Part shown: positions 1 through 6,130 of the stretch, one piece after another | Numbering within the stretch: position 1 is the stretch's first letter | Layout: every line of letters begins with the position of its first letter | Source of the DNA: DASVDK01 sp036562265 [NCBI: Thermodesulfobacteriota bacterium] | GTDB taxonomy: Bacteria > DASVDK01 | Length of the DNA: 6,509 nt | Direction: 5' to 3' | Assembly: GCA_036562265.1 (NCBI GenBank) | Contig: DATCKS010000616.1 | Location: forward strand, 1 to 6,509 | Position numbers and translations under genes: made by a program | Notes under the pieces: generated by a model | Seen by the model: only the letters and a program-made list of their open reading frames with translations | What the model was told of the DNA's origin: nothing | The model's database searches: none

Positions 1-1356
1 GGGGGGCGGGTGTACTGGGTGGCGCAGCAGGATCCGGCCGCCAGCGACGCGAACCCCGGCACCCAGTGGCAGCCCTGGAAGACCGTCTCCAAGGCCGCGG
101 CCACGCTGCAGCCCGGCGACGTCGTGGTGATCCGCGCCGGGACCTACCGCGAGACCGTGCGGCCGGCCCGGGGCGGCACCTCGGCCACCAGCCGCATCAC
201 CTACCTCGGCTATCCGGGCGAGACGGTGGTCATCACGGGGGCCGACGTGCAGACGGGCTGGGTGCAGGAGGGCCACCTCTGGTGGGTGCCCTACACGCAG
301 AGCCTGCCGCTGGGGGATCCGGCCGCCGGCTACGGGCACGCGCCCTGGATCCACGCGCTGCGGCGCGAGCAGGTGATCCAGGACGGGCGGCCGCTGCGGC
401 ACGTGATGAACAAGGCGGATCTGGTGCCGGGCACCTTCTGGGTGCAGGGGACCGACGTGGCGCCCACGCGCATCTACGTGCGCACGCGGGAGGACGACAA
501 CCCGAACCAGCACCTCATGGAGATCGGGCGGCGGTCGGTCGTCTTCGCGCCGGCCTCGGGGGTGCAGTGGCTGCGGGTGAAGAACCTGATCTTCCGCTTC
601 GCCACCGACCAGTACCACCAGTCGACGCCGGCCTTCTCGCTGGGGGCGGCCAACGGGCTGATGGAGGACTCGGTGGTCGAGTGGTTCAACCTGCGCGGGA
701 TCACCGTCAACGGGAGCAACCACGTCTGGCGGCGGGTCGTGTCGCAGGACAACGGCCAGATCGGGTGGGCGGGGTCGTGCACCAACTGCCTGATCGAGGA
801 CTCCAAGGCCTTCCGCAACAACTGGAAGATGACGGCGCCGGGCGGGGAGGCGGGCGGCACGAAGTTCGCCTTCTCGACGAACGTGACGCTGCGGCGGTTC
901 GAGTCGGCGCACAACCAGGACTGCGGGGTCTGGTGGGACATCAACAACAACGGGGGGATGATCGAGGACTCGCTGATCTACGACAACCTGCGGTGCGGGA
1001 TCCTGCTCGAGCTCAACTCGAACAACATCGTGGTGCGCAACAACGTCGTCGTCGGCACCCGGCTGTGGACGGATCCGTGGGGCGGGCGGCTGGCGGGGGG
1101 CATCATCGTGCAGGGCTCGAGCAACAACACGATCGTCCACAACACGGTGTACCGCAACGCCGGGGTGGCGCCGTTCGGGGGGATCTCGCTCGGCTACCAG
1201 GACAGCCGGACGGGCACCAGCGGCAACCGGGTGTACAACAACATCTCCGTCAATAACGGCGGGCTCGAGTACACCGATCCCGAGCGCACCGAAGGCGGGC
1301 ACGTCGACGCCGCCGGCACCGGGACCGGCGGAGGCGAGGAACGAACGAATGACTGA
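1..1356 (+). CDS. Right-handed parallel beta-helix protein, 5'-partial, with atypical C-terminus
   Basis: The frame is open to base 1. The first possible start is GTG at 10, but the residues there (YWVAQQDPAASDANPGT) match the beginning of the mature domain of DUF1565-like beta-helix proteins, so a signal peptide and true start probably lie left of the window. The N-terminal part holds PWKTVSKAAATLQPGDVVV and RAGTYRE (about residues 22-48, counting from the GTG), typical of this family. From about residue 213 to 418, asparagine-rich coils recur (MEDSVVEWFN, LIEDSKAFRNN, IEDSLIYDN, NNIVVRNNVVVG, NNTIVHNTVYRN, NRVYNNISVNNGG), as expected of stacked beta-helix rungs. Such proteins are usually exported and bind or cleave polysaccharides (lyases, epimerases, adhesins). 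No catalytic residues could be assigned. After residue 418 the expected cap is replaced by about 30 Gly/Glu/Thr-rich residues that look like translated leader of the next gene. The stop overlaps the methyltransferase start by 8 nt. The fold is fairly sure, the function is not. Confidence 0.85.
   Translation, partial: GGRVYWVAQQDPAASDANPGTQWQPWKTVSKAAATLQPGDVVVIRAGTYRETVRPARGGTSATSRITYLGYPGETVVITGADVQTGWVQEGHLWWVPYTQSLPLGDPAAGYGHAPWIHALRREQVIQDGRPLRHVMNKADLVPGTFWVQGTDVAPTRIYVRTREDDNPNQHLMEIGRRSVVFAPASGVQWLRVKNLIFRFATDQYHQSTPAFSLGAANGLMEDSVVEWFNLRGITVNGSNHVWRRVVSQDNGQIGWAGSCTNCLIEDSKAFRNNWKMTAPGGEAGGTKFAFSTNVTLRRFESAHNQDCGVWWDINNNGGMIEDSLIYDNLRCGILLELNSNNIVVRNNVVVGTRLWTDPWGGRLAGGIIVQGSSNNTIVHNTVYRNAGVAPFGGISLGYQDSRTGTSGNRVYNNISVNNGGLEYTDPERTEGGHVDAAGTGTGGGEERTND
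1173..1262 (+). repeat. 90-nt perfect inverted repeat, left copy, inside beta-helix gene
   Basis: This stretch is identical base for base to the reverse complement of 6420-6509. It encodes the 30 residues from FGGISLGYQDSRTG to RVYNNISVNNGG (389-418 of the left protein). Similarity fades rather than stopping dead on the inner side: the next codons read L-E-Y-T here and A-Q-Y-T in the other copy, then diverge completely. The outer limit is unknown because the right copy runs off the window. Confidence 0.97.
1330..1340 (+). promoter_or_regulatory. Ribosome binding site of the methyltransferase
   Basis: GGAGG at 1330-1334 and GAGGA at 1336-1340 lie 14 and 8 nt before the ATG at 1349. They support that start, although it sits inside the last codons of the upstream frame. 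No clear promoter is visible just before it, so the gene may be read from the beta-helix transcript. Confidence 0.6.
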
Positions 1357-2146
1357 CATGACGTCCGGCCGGTTGCTCGAGGTCATCCAGAGCACCACGC
1401 GGAGGGTCGTCTCGAGGGGGCCGCTGCCGCCGCGCCCCGCGCCCGTGAACGAGACCGTCGAAACGTGGTACGGGGCCCTGCTCGCCGGCGTCGGGACGGA
1501 CGCGGACGGCGCGGCGGCGTCCCGGTACTTCCTGAAGCCGGGCTACCGGAGCCGCGAGCGGCCGGTGTACGGACCGGACACGGATCGGGGGGTCGTCCAC
1601 CAGCCCGACGTCTATCGGGTGGCGGCCATCTCGGCGCGCCAGACCGGCGCGTCATCGATCGTCGACGTGGGCTGCGGCGGCGCGGCCAAGCTCTCGGCGC
1701 TGGCGTCCGAGTTCCAGACGATCGGCATCGACCTCGAACCGACCGTTCAGGCCTGCCGCGAGACCTACCCGCAGCTCCGCTTCGAGGCGTGCGACCTGGA
1801 CGGCCCGCACGCGCTGCCGGTCGCCGACGAGGAGCTCGGCCGGTCGGTGATCGTGTGCGCCGACGTCGTCGAGCACCTCGCGCGCCCCGAGTTCCTGCTG
1901 ACCTCGCTGCGGCTCGCGCTCCGGCACGCTCGCGTCCTCGTGATGTCGACGCCCGAACGGGATCTCACGCGCGGCATCCGGGACATGGGGCCGCCGGCGA
2001 ACCCGGGGCACACGCGCGAGTGGAGCCTCGCCGAGTTCTCGTCGCTCCTCGAGCACCACGGCCTCGCGCCCTACCGGATCGGCCTCACGCGCTCGGACAA
2101 CAAGACGGAGGAGATGCACACGATCATGGCCGTCGTACGGCCCTAG
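1349..2146 (+). CDS. Class I SAM-dependent methyltransferase
   Basis: This 265-residue protein carries the Rossmann-fold signature of class I methyltransferases. The glycine-rich motif I is IVDVGCGG at 104-111. The second strand with the acidic residue that holds the SAM ribose is TIGIDLEP at 124-131 (D128). The motif IV/post-strand segment is VIVCADVVEHLARP near 167-180, of the DVxEH type common in small-molecule and sugar methyltransferases. The first 90 residues are a variable N-terminal region with YFLKPGYRSRERP and probably contact the acceptor. No transmembrane segment is seen, so it should act in the cytoplasm. Next to glycosyltransferases and a polymerase it may methylate a nucleotide sugar or cap a glycan chain, but this is inferred from context. 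The start is supported by a Shine-Dalgarno at 1330-1340. Its stop shares the palindrome CTAG with the stop of the opposing glycosyltransferase. Confidence 0.9.
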   Translation: MTDMTSGRLLEVIQSTTRRVVSRGPLPPRPAPVNETVETWYGALLAGVGTDADGAAASRYFLKPGYRSRERPVYGPDTDRGVVHQPDVYRVAAISARQTGASSIVDVGCGGAAKLSALASEFQTIGIDLEPTVQACRETYPQLRFEACDLDGPHALPVADEELGRSVIVCADVVEHLARPEFLLTSLRLALRHARVLVMSTPERDLTRGIRDMGPPANPGHTREWSLAEFSSLLEHHGLAPYRIGLTRSDNKTEEMHTIMAVVRP

Positions 2147-3303
2147 CGCCGCGCCGCGATGGCCTCGTCGTAGATCCGAACGAGCGCCTCGTAGCTCCGC
2201 TCGCTCGTGTACCGGGCCTCGAACTCGGCGCGGGCCCGCTTCCCCATCTCGCGCAGCGCGGCGGGGTGCCGGGCGGCCCACGCGACCACCGACGCGAGGT
2301 GCTCGGCGTCGCCCGGTGCGACGTGCCGGCCCGTCCGCCCGTCGGCGACGATCTCGTGCATGGCGCCGTGGCCGCTCGCCAGGACCGGCAGGCCGGTCGC
2401 GAACGCCTCGGCGATGGTCATGGGGAACCCCTCGTACAGTTCCGAGGGAAAGACGAGGAACGCGGCCTCCTGCATGAGCGCGAGGACGCGCGGCTTCGGC
2501 TGGTACCCGAGCCACTCCACGCCGCGCGGGAGGTCGGCCATGAGGGGGTCGAGGGGGCCGCTGCCGACGACCTTGAGCGGCGGCGGATCGGCGAGCCGCC
2601 GCCAGGCCTCGAGCAGCGTCGCGATGCCCTTGTCCGGCGACAGCCGCCCGACGTAGAGGGCGTAGCCGCCCCGGTGCTCGCCGGGGCCGGGATCGGGGTG
2701 GACGAAGTTGGGTCGAATCGCGATCTTGTGCGGCGGCAGGCCCCCCGCGATGAACTTCCGGCGCGCGAACTGCGTGAGGACGATGTAGCGGTCGACCCGG
2801 TCCTGCCAGGTCCCGAGCCACCGGTGGACGGCGAGCATCGCGGCGACGACGCCGCTCTGGGCGCGGGAGCCGCGGTAGCAGCCGTGCACCGCGCCGAGGT
2901 AGGGCGCCCGCCGGCCGAGGCACGCCTCGCAGACGTGCCCGTCGCGGTAGAAGTTGGAGCCGGGGCAGAGGAGCCGGTAGTTGTGCAGCGTCTGCACGAC
3001 CGGGACGCCCGCGTCCCGGCAGGCGTAGTACGCCGACGGCGAGATGAGAAGGAACGTGTTGTGGAAGTGCGCGACGTCGGGCCTCGCCCGCCGCAGGACC
3101 TCTCCGAGGCGGCGCACCGACGCGCGGGACCAGATGGTCCGGGCCGCCAGCGTCGCACGGCCGATCCGATCGACCTCGCGGTTGTCCTCGCGGTATTCGA
3201 TCACCTCGTGCCCGTGCTGCCTGAGGATCGCCCCGTCGGCGGCGAAGGCGGCGTCCTCGCCGCCGGCCTGCTGATAGCTGTTGTGGGCGACGAGCACTCT
3301 CAA
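2143..3303 (-). CDS. GT4-type glycosyltransferase with four-cysteine insert
   Basis: The protein has 386 residues in a GT-B arrangement. The N-terminal acceptor domain begins (M)RVLVAHNSYQQAGGED and includes FHNTFLLISPSAYYACR (80-96) and QTLHNYRLLCPG (104-115). The C-terminal donor domain has YVGRLSPDKGI (217-227), VVGSGP (245-250) and the E-x7-E motif of retaining GT4 enzymes, E291 to E299 in YEGFPMTIAEAFATGLPVL. Cysteines C113, C125, C128 and C142 form a C-x11-C-x2-C-x13-C pattern that could bind a metal. Similar clusters occur in this HNTF subgroup as I remember it. The start is TTG at 3303, which overlaps the polymerase stop as TTGA and gives the usual MRVLVAHN beginning; an in-frame GTG two codons later is the alternative. 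An open frame continues upstream to about 4332, but that part is antiparallel shadow of the polymerase. It probably transfers a sugar from a nucleotide donor to a lipid-linked glycan at the cytoplasmic membrane. Donor and acceptor are unknown. Last gene of the operon. Confidence 0.93.
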   Translation of the reverse strand: MRVLVAHNSYQQAGGEDAAFAADGAILRQHGHEVIEYREDNREVDRIGRATLAARTIWSRASVRRLGEVLRRARPDVAHFHNTFLLISPSAYYACRDAGVPVVQTLHNYRLLCPGSNFYRDGHVCEACLGRRAPYLGAVHGCYRGSRAQSGVVAAMLAVHRWLGTWQDRVDRYIVLTQFARRKFIAGGLPPHKIAIRPNFVHPDPGPGEHRGGYALYVGRLSPDKGIATLLEAWRRLADPPPLKVVGSGPLDPLMADLPRGVEWLGYQPKPRVLALMQEAAFLVFPSELYEGFPMTIAEAFATGLPVLASGHGAMHEIVADGRTGRHVAPGDAEHLASVVAWAARHPAALREMGKRARAEFEARYTSERSYEALVRIYDEAIAARR

Positions 3304-4547
3304 CGCCGGGCTCTGGCGGGCCAGGGTCCGGTCGCCCGCATCGGAACGTCGATCGGCCTCGCGGCCGGGAGCCTGACCGGGCTCGGCCGGCCGAGCGACG
3401 CGCCCACGAGGATGGCGAAGGGCGCCATCACGAAGGGGTAGACCACGGTGTTGTCCGTGATCATGGCGATCGACACCGCGCCCGTCGCGAGCAACGTCGC
3501 GAGGTGAATGCGGGCCGAGGGATCGCCGATCCGGTCGGCGCGCACCCACGCCCGCCAGGCCGCCAGCACGAGGCGGCCGATGCCGAGCAGCCAGAGGGCC
3601 ATCCCGAAGATCCCGTAGTCGTGGAGGATGCGCAGGTACTCGCTGTGGGGATGGCCGACGCCCGGAACCGCCGAGTCGGCGACGATGGACGCGGTCCCGG
3701 CCCCTTTGCCGACCCACGGCGACTCGGCGAAGGAGGCCATCGTCGCCTCCCACAGGACCCGGCGCCCCGAGACGTTGATGGCCACGTCCCCCGCGCGCAT
3801 CGACAGGTCTCCCTCGAAGAACCGCGCGCGAACCGGCTCGACCCGCTCGATCACGATCGTCAGGATCCCGGCCGCGATCGCCGTCCACGCGAGCGCCCGG
3901 ATCCACTGGGTCGCGCGCCGCGCGCCGAGCAGCGCCATCGGGAAGAGGGCCAGGCCGACCACGAGGGCGAGGCGGGAGAGGCTGATGACGATCACGATCA
4001 CGATGCCGGCGGCCGCCCACATCGCCCGGCGCGATCCGTACCGCCAGCCCGCGACGTTCCAGGCGAGGCCGATCAGCGCGAAGAGGGCGAAGGAGCGAGC
4101 GCCGATCACGCGTTCCGTGCCGACGCCGTCGAGGAGGACGGTGCTGCCGTAGAGCGCGGCGGCGGCGAGGGTCGCGCACGTCAGGTACCGCCCCACGCTG
4201 GCCTGCAGGTCGGCCGCCCGGCAGCTCTCCCTGGCGCTCAGGAGGACGAGGCCCGCGAACGTGATGAAGACGAGGAGGTTCTGCAGGGCGTACTTGGCCA
4301 CCCTGTCGTTGTCGGCCCAGGTGAACGTCCACAGCCCCCAGACGCTGAGGAGCAGGATCGGGACGACGACCGCGAAGGCCGTCCGCGTGAGGCGCCCCTG
4401 CGCGAGCAGGAGGAGCCAGGACGTGCCCGCGTACCCGATGGTGAGCAGGGCGAGGCCGGACACCGGCCCGAACTCGAACTGCCCGGGCAGGTCGACGAGG
4501 CTCGAGAGGAGGAGGATCGCGACGAGGAGGCGGCCGGCCAGGGTCAT
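3300..4547 (-). CDS. O-antigen ligase/polymerase-like membrane protein (Wzy_C family)
   Basis: This 415-residue integral membrane protein has around ten hydrophobic segments, for example at about 5-20, 28-49, 57-75, 88-105, 122-139, 150-168, 178-207, 217-233, 312-330 and 352-388. The family hallmarks are present. A strand-like membrane segment ends in SLSRLALVVGL (189-199). A large periplasmic loop carries GRRVLWEATMASF (261-273) and WVGKGAGT (278-285). It is followed by GHPHSEYLRILHDYGIFG (298-315), with the histidine and the H-x-E pattern typical of O-antigen ligases and Wzy-type polymerases. These proteins move undecaprenyl-linked glycans onto lipid A, proteins or growing chains on the periplasmic side. 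Ligase and polymerase cannot be told apart from sequence. ATG at 4547 lies 6 nt after the upstream glycosyltransferase stop, with a GAGGGG at 4560-4565. The stop overlaps the next start as TTGA, so the three genes are probably translationally coupled. The C-terminal tail after about 395 is Pro/Arg-rich and probably cytoplasmic. Confidence 0.92.
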   Translation of the reverse strand: MTLAGRLLVAILLLSSLVDLPGQFEFGPVSGLALLTIGYAGTSWLLLLAQGRLTRTAFAVVVPILLLSVWGLWTFTWADNDRVAKYALQNLLVFITFAGLVLLSARESCRAADLQASVGRYLTCATLAAAALYGSTVLLDGVGTERVIGARSFALFALIGLAWNVAGWRYGSRRAMWAAAGIVIVIVISLSRLALVVGLALFPMALLGARRATQWIRALAWTAIAAGILTIVIERVEPVRARFFEGDLSMRAGDVAINVSGRRVLWEATMASFAESPWVGKGAGTASIVADSAVPGVGHPHSEYLRILHDYGIFGMALWLLGIGRLVLAAWRAWVRADRIGDPSARIHLATLLATGAVSIAMITDNTVVYPFVMAPFAILVGASLGRPSPVRLPAARPIDVPMRATGPWPARARR

Positions 4548-4553
4548 GGCCGG

Positions 4554-5759
4554 TCAGCGCCCCTCGAGGAGCGCGCGCACCGCCGCATCGAACCGCTCGG
4601 CGGCGTGCTCCGGCGACTGCTCTGCGATGATCTCGAGCGATCGGCGCCCCATTCTCGGGGCGAGGCCGGGGTCGGACGTGAAGCGGCGCATCAGGCGCGC
4701 CAGCGTCGAGGGATCGCGGGGCTCGAAGACGAACCCGTTGTCGCCGTCGTGGACGGCGCTCGCGGCGCAGCCGTCGTGCCGCGAGTCGAGGACGGGCAGG
4801 CCGAACCGCATCGCCTCGAGCACGCTGACCGACCGGTAGTCGCTCAACGTCGGCAGGACGAAGACGTCAGCCCTGGCGTAGACGTGCCCGATGCCGTCGT
4901 ACGGGACCGGGCCGTGGAAGGTGACGACGTCCTCGAGTCGCAGTTCCGCGGTGAGGGCCGTGAGGCGCGCCAGGTCCTCGCCGCCCCCCACGATCCAGAC
5001 GGACAGGTCCTCGCCGGCTTCGCGGACGAGCCGCGCGGCCCGCAGGAGGTACTCGACGCCCTTGTCCTCGACGAGCCGGCCGACGAAGAGGAAGAGCGGC
5101 CTCACCCGGGGCTCGGGCAGCGCGACGGGCGTGCGGCAGAGGCTCTCGCGTGACGGCGGGGTGAGGAGCGGGACGGTGACGATCGTCCGGTCGTCGGCGG
5201 CAAGCTGCCCGACGAGGTAGTCGCGCGCCTCGGCGGTGTTCGCCACGAAGCCGTCGGCCAGGCCGACGAGCATCCGCCGCCAGCGCGTCCGCAGGTCGTT
5301 GCGAAGGAGGCTGTCCCACGGCCGATGCTCCGTGAAGATGAGCAGCTTCCTGCGAACCAGGCGGCAGGCGAGCCCCGCCCACAGGGTGCCGAGCGAGTAC
5401 TCCACGCCGACGACGACGTCCGGCCGCTCCCTGACGATCTCGGCGCAGAGTCGCGGGGTGGGGAGCCGGACCGTGTTGCCGCGGTCGATCGCGGCGCGCC
5501 GCGGGAGCGGAACGGGGGGAGCCGGCAGGACCCTGGCCGGGTAGCGGCCGAGTCCCTCCGGAGGGGCCTCGTAGGTGTAGATCAGGAACCGGTGCCGCCG
5601 CTTTTCCAGCGCGTCGAAGAACGCCTCCCAGTAGCGGAGACCGTAGGGGAGGGTCGGGATGACCCAGGCGCTCCGCACGGGCGCCGTCTCCGCCGTCGCA
5701 GCGTGCGCGCCGAGTGCGGGGTCGGGCCCGGCGCGTGCGGCCGGGTTGGTGAAGTGCAT
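4554..5759 (-). CDS. GT4-type glycosyltransferase with Asp in place of first E of E-x7-E
   Basis: The 401-residue protein is a GT-B glycosyltransferase. The N-terminal domain (about 30-190) contains WVIPTLPYGLRYWEAFFDAL, RPDVVVGVEYSLG (112-124), FTEHRPWD (142-149) and DGFVANTAEARDYL (169-182). The donor domain has FVGRLVEDKGVEYLLRAARL (225-244), WIVGGGED (255-262), VTFHGPVPYDGI (279-290) and YARADVFVLPTLSDYRSVSV (294-313), followed by LEAMRFGLPVL. In the last stretch the position that is normally the first Glu of E-x7-E is D307, while the second is E315. The change is conservative and may still support activity. The first 27 residues are Ala/Pro-rich and unlike the family; a GTG at 5678 (V28) would remove them, but ATG at 5759 has a modest GGCGGG upstream and follows the promoter directly. 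First gene of the operon. It probably adds an early sugar to a lipid-linked glycan in the cytoplasm; specificity is unknown. Confidence 0.9.
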   Translation of the reverse strand: MHFTNPAARAGPDPALGAHAATAETAPVRSAWVIPTLPYGLRYWEAFFDALEKRRHRFLIYTYEAPPEGLGRYPARVLPAPPVPLPRRAAIDRGNTVRLPTPRLCAEIVRERPDVVVGVEYSLGTLWAGLACRLVRRKLLIFTEHRPWDSLLRNDLRTRWRRMLVGLADGFVANTAEARDYLVGQLAADDRTIVTVPLLTPPSRESLCRTPVALPEPRVRPLFLFVGRLVEDKGVEYLLRAARLVREAGEDLSVWIVGGGEDLARLTALTAELRLEDVVTFHGPVPYDGIGHVYARADVFVLPTLSDYRSVSVLEAMRFGLPVLDSRHDGCAASAVHDGDNGFVFEPRDPSTLARLMRRFTSDPGLAPRMGRRSLEIIAEQSPEHAAERFDAAVRALLEGR

Positions 5760-5866
5760 GTGTCCCGCCGTCGCGGATGCCCAGGGACCGGGAGGTCGCG
5801 GGGACTCGCTCGTGGACCCGGGCGGCTGCTCGGTTGCCTCGAGGAACGGCCGCCTTCCGAATCGTT

Positions 5867-5887
5867 CTGCGCGCGCCGTGCGCGCAG
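5867..5887 (-). promoter_or_regulatory. Perfect 8-bp palindrome in the operon leader
   Basis: CTGCGCGC (5867-5874) and GCGCGCAG (5880-5887) pair perfectly around a 5-nt spacer. On the minus strand this falls at about +7 to +27 from the predicted transcription start near 5893. It has no T-tract, so it is not a terminator. A 5'-end stabilising hairpin or an operator for a repressor are the two readings, and neither is shown by the sequence alone. Confidence 0.5.
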
Positions 5888-5899
5888 TCCTGAGTCACG

Positions 5900-5927
5900 A
5901 TTACAGGAGCCGACGGGAGGGTGTCAA
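5900..5927 (-). promoter_or_regulatory. Sigma70-type promoter of the glycosyltransferase-polymerase operon
   Basis: On the minus strand a perfect -35 box TTGACA (5927-5922) is followed after 16 nt by TGTAAT (5905-5900), which matches TATAAT at five of six positions. In such GC-rich DNA this is unlikely to be chance. The start of transcription would be near 5893, giving a leader of about 133 nt before the ATG at 5759. Position and direction fit a promoter for all three minus-strand genes. Confidence 0.75.
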
Positions 5928-6006
5928 CAGAGAACCGGCTGGTACGCGGGAGGCGCGACGCGGAGGTCGCATGTGCGGCCGCGATGTCGAGCGGGAGGAG
6001 ACCATG

Positions 6007-6058
6007 GAACAAGGAAAGGGCGAGAACCCGGAGGCAGGCGCCTCCGAGCCCTCGCCCT
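6007..6058 (-). terminator. Intrinsic terminator, distal hairpin after the right beta-helix gene
   Basis: An 8-bp outer stem AGGGCGAG/CTCGCCCT (6017-6024 with 6051-6058) encloses a 4x4 internal loop and a 7-bp inner stem CGGAGGC/GCCTCCG (6029-6035 with 6040-6046) closed by four bases. On the minus strand the stem runs straight into TTCCTTGTTC, a T-rich tail, so it should stop transcripts coming from the beta-helix gene before the operon promoter. On the plus strand there is no T-tail. Confidence 0.7.
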
Positions 6059-6078
6059 GACGATCGGATGCTCCCTTC

Positions 6079-6119
6079 GAGCCCTGCCGTGCGCTCGCTC
6101 TCGCACGGCAGGGCTCTTT
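6079..6119. terminator. Strong hairpin just downstream of the right beta-helix stop
   Basis: A perfect 15-bp stem (6079-6093 with 6102-6116) with an 8-nt loop starts about 15 nt after the stop codon of the minus-strand beta-helix gene. On the plus strand it is followed only by CTTTG and on the minus strand by CGAAGGG, so the T-tract is weak either way. It probably acts as an mRNA 3'-end hairpin and, together with the hairpin at 6017-6058, as a tandem terminator. Confidence 0.65.
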
Positions 6120-6130
6120 GGGCCATCGGC

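Larger units (their letters stand above)
5760..6130. other. 370-nt intergenic region between the operon and the right beta-helix gene
   Basis: No convincing protein gene is seen here. It holds, reading on the minus strand, two terminator-like hairpins downstream of the beta-helix stop, then a sigma70-like promoter, a short palindrome and a leader of about 133 nt for the glycosyltransferase operon. The stretch 5928-6006 between terminators and promoter shows no further structure that I can support. Confidence 0.7.

Noticed and set aside
1465-3441. Very long plus-strand open frame (658 codons) across the methyltransferase and last glycosyltransferase
   Set aside because: It is out of frame or antisense to two clearly recognisable genes, is dominated by Arg, Ala, Gly and Pro as expected for shadow frames in GC-rich DNA, and has no recognisable motif.
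3304-4332. Upstream extension of the last glycosyltransferase giving a 729-residue fusion
   Set aside because: The added part is an Arg/Pro-rich translation of the polymerase gene in another frame; the family N-terminus begins at the TTG at 3303, which overlaps the polymerase stop.
3504-5153. 549-codon plus-strand open frame opposite the polymerase and first glycosyltransferase
   Set aside because: Antisense shadow: charged low-complexity composition, no domain, while the minus strand encodes well-marked families.
5924-6126. Minus-strand frames starting at 6106 and 6126 as small or extended genes
   Set aside because: They run through both terminator hairpins and the promoter, have no good ribosome site and show no family similarity.
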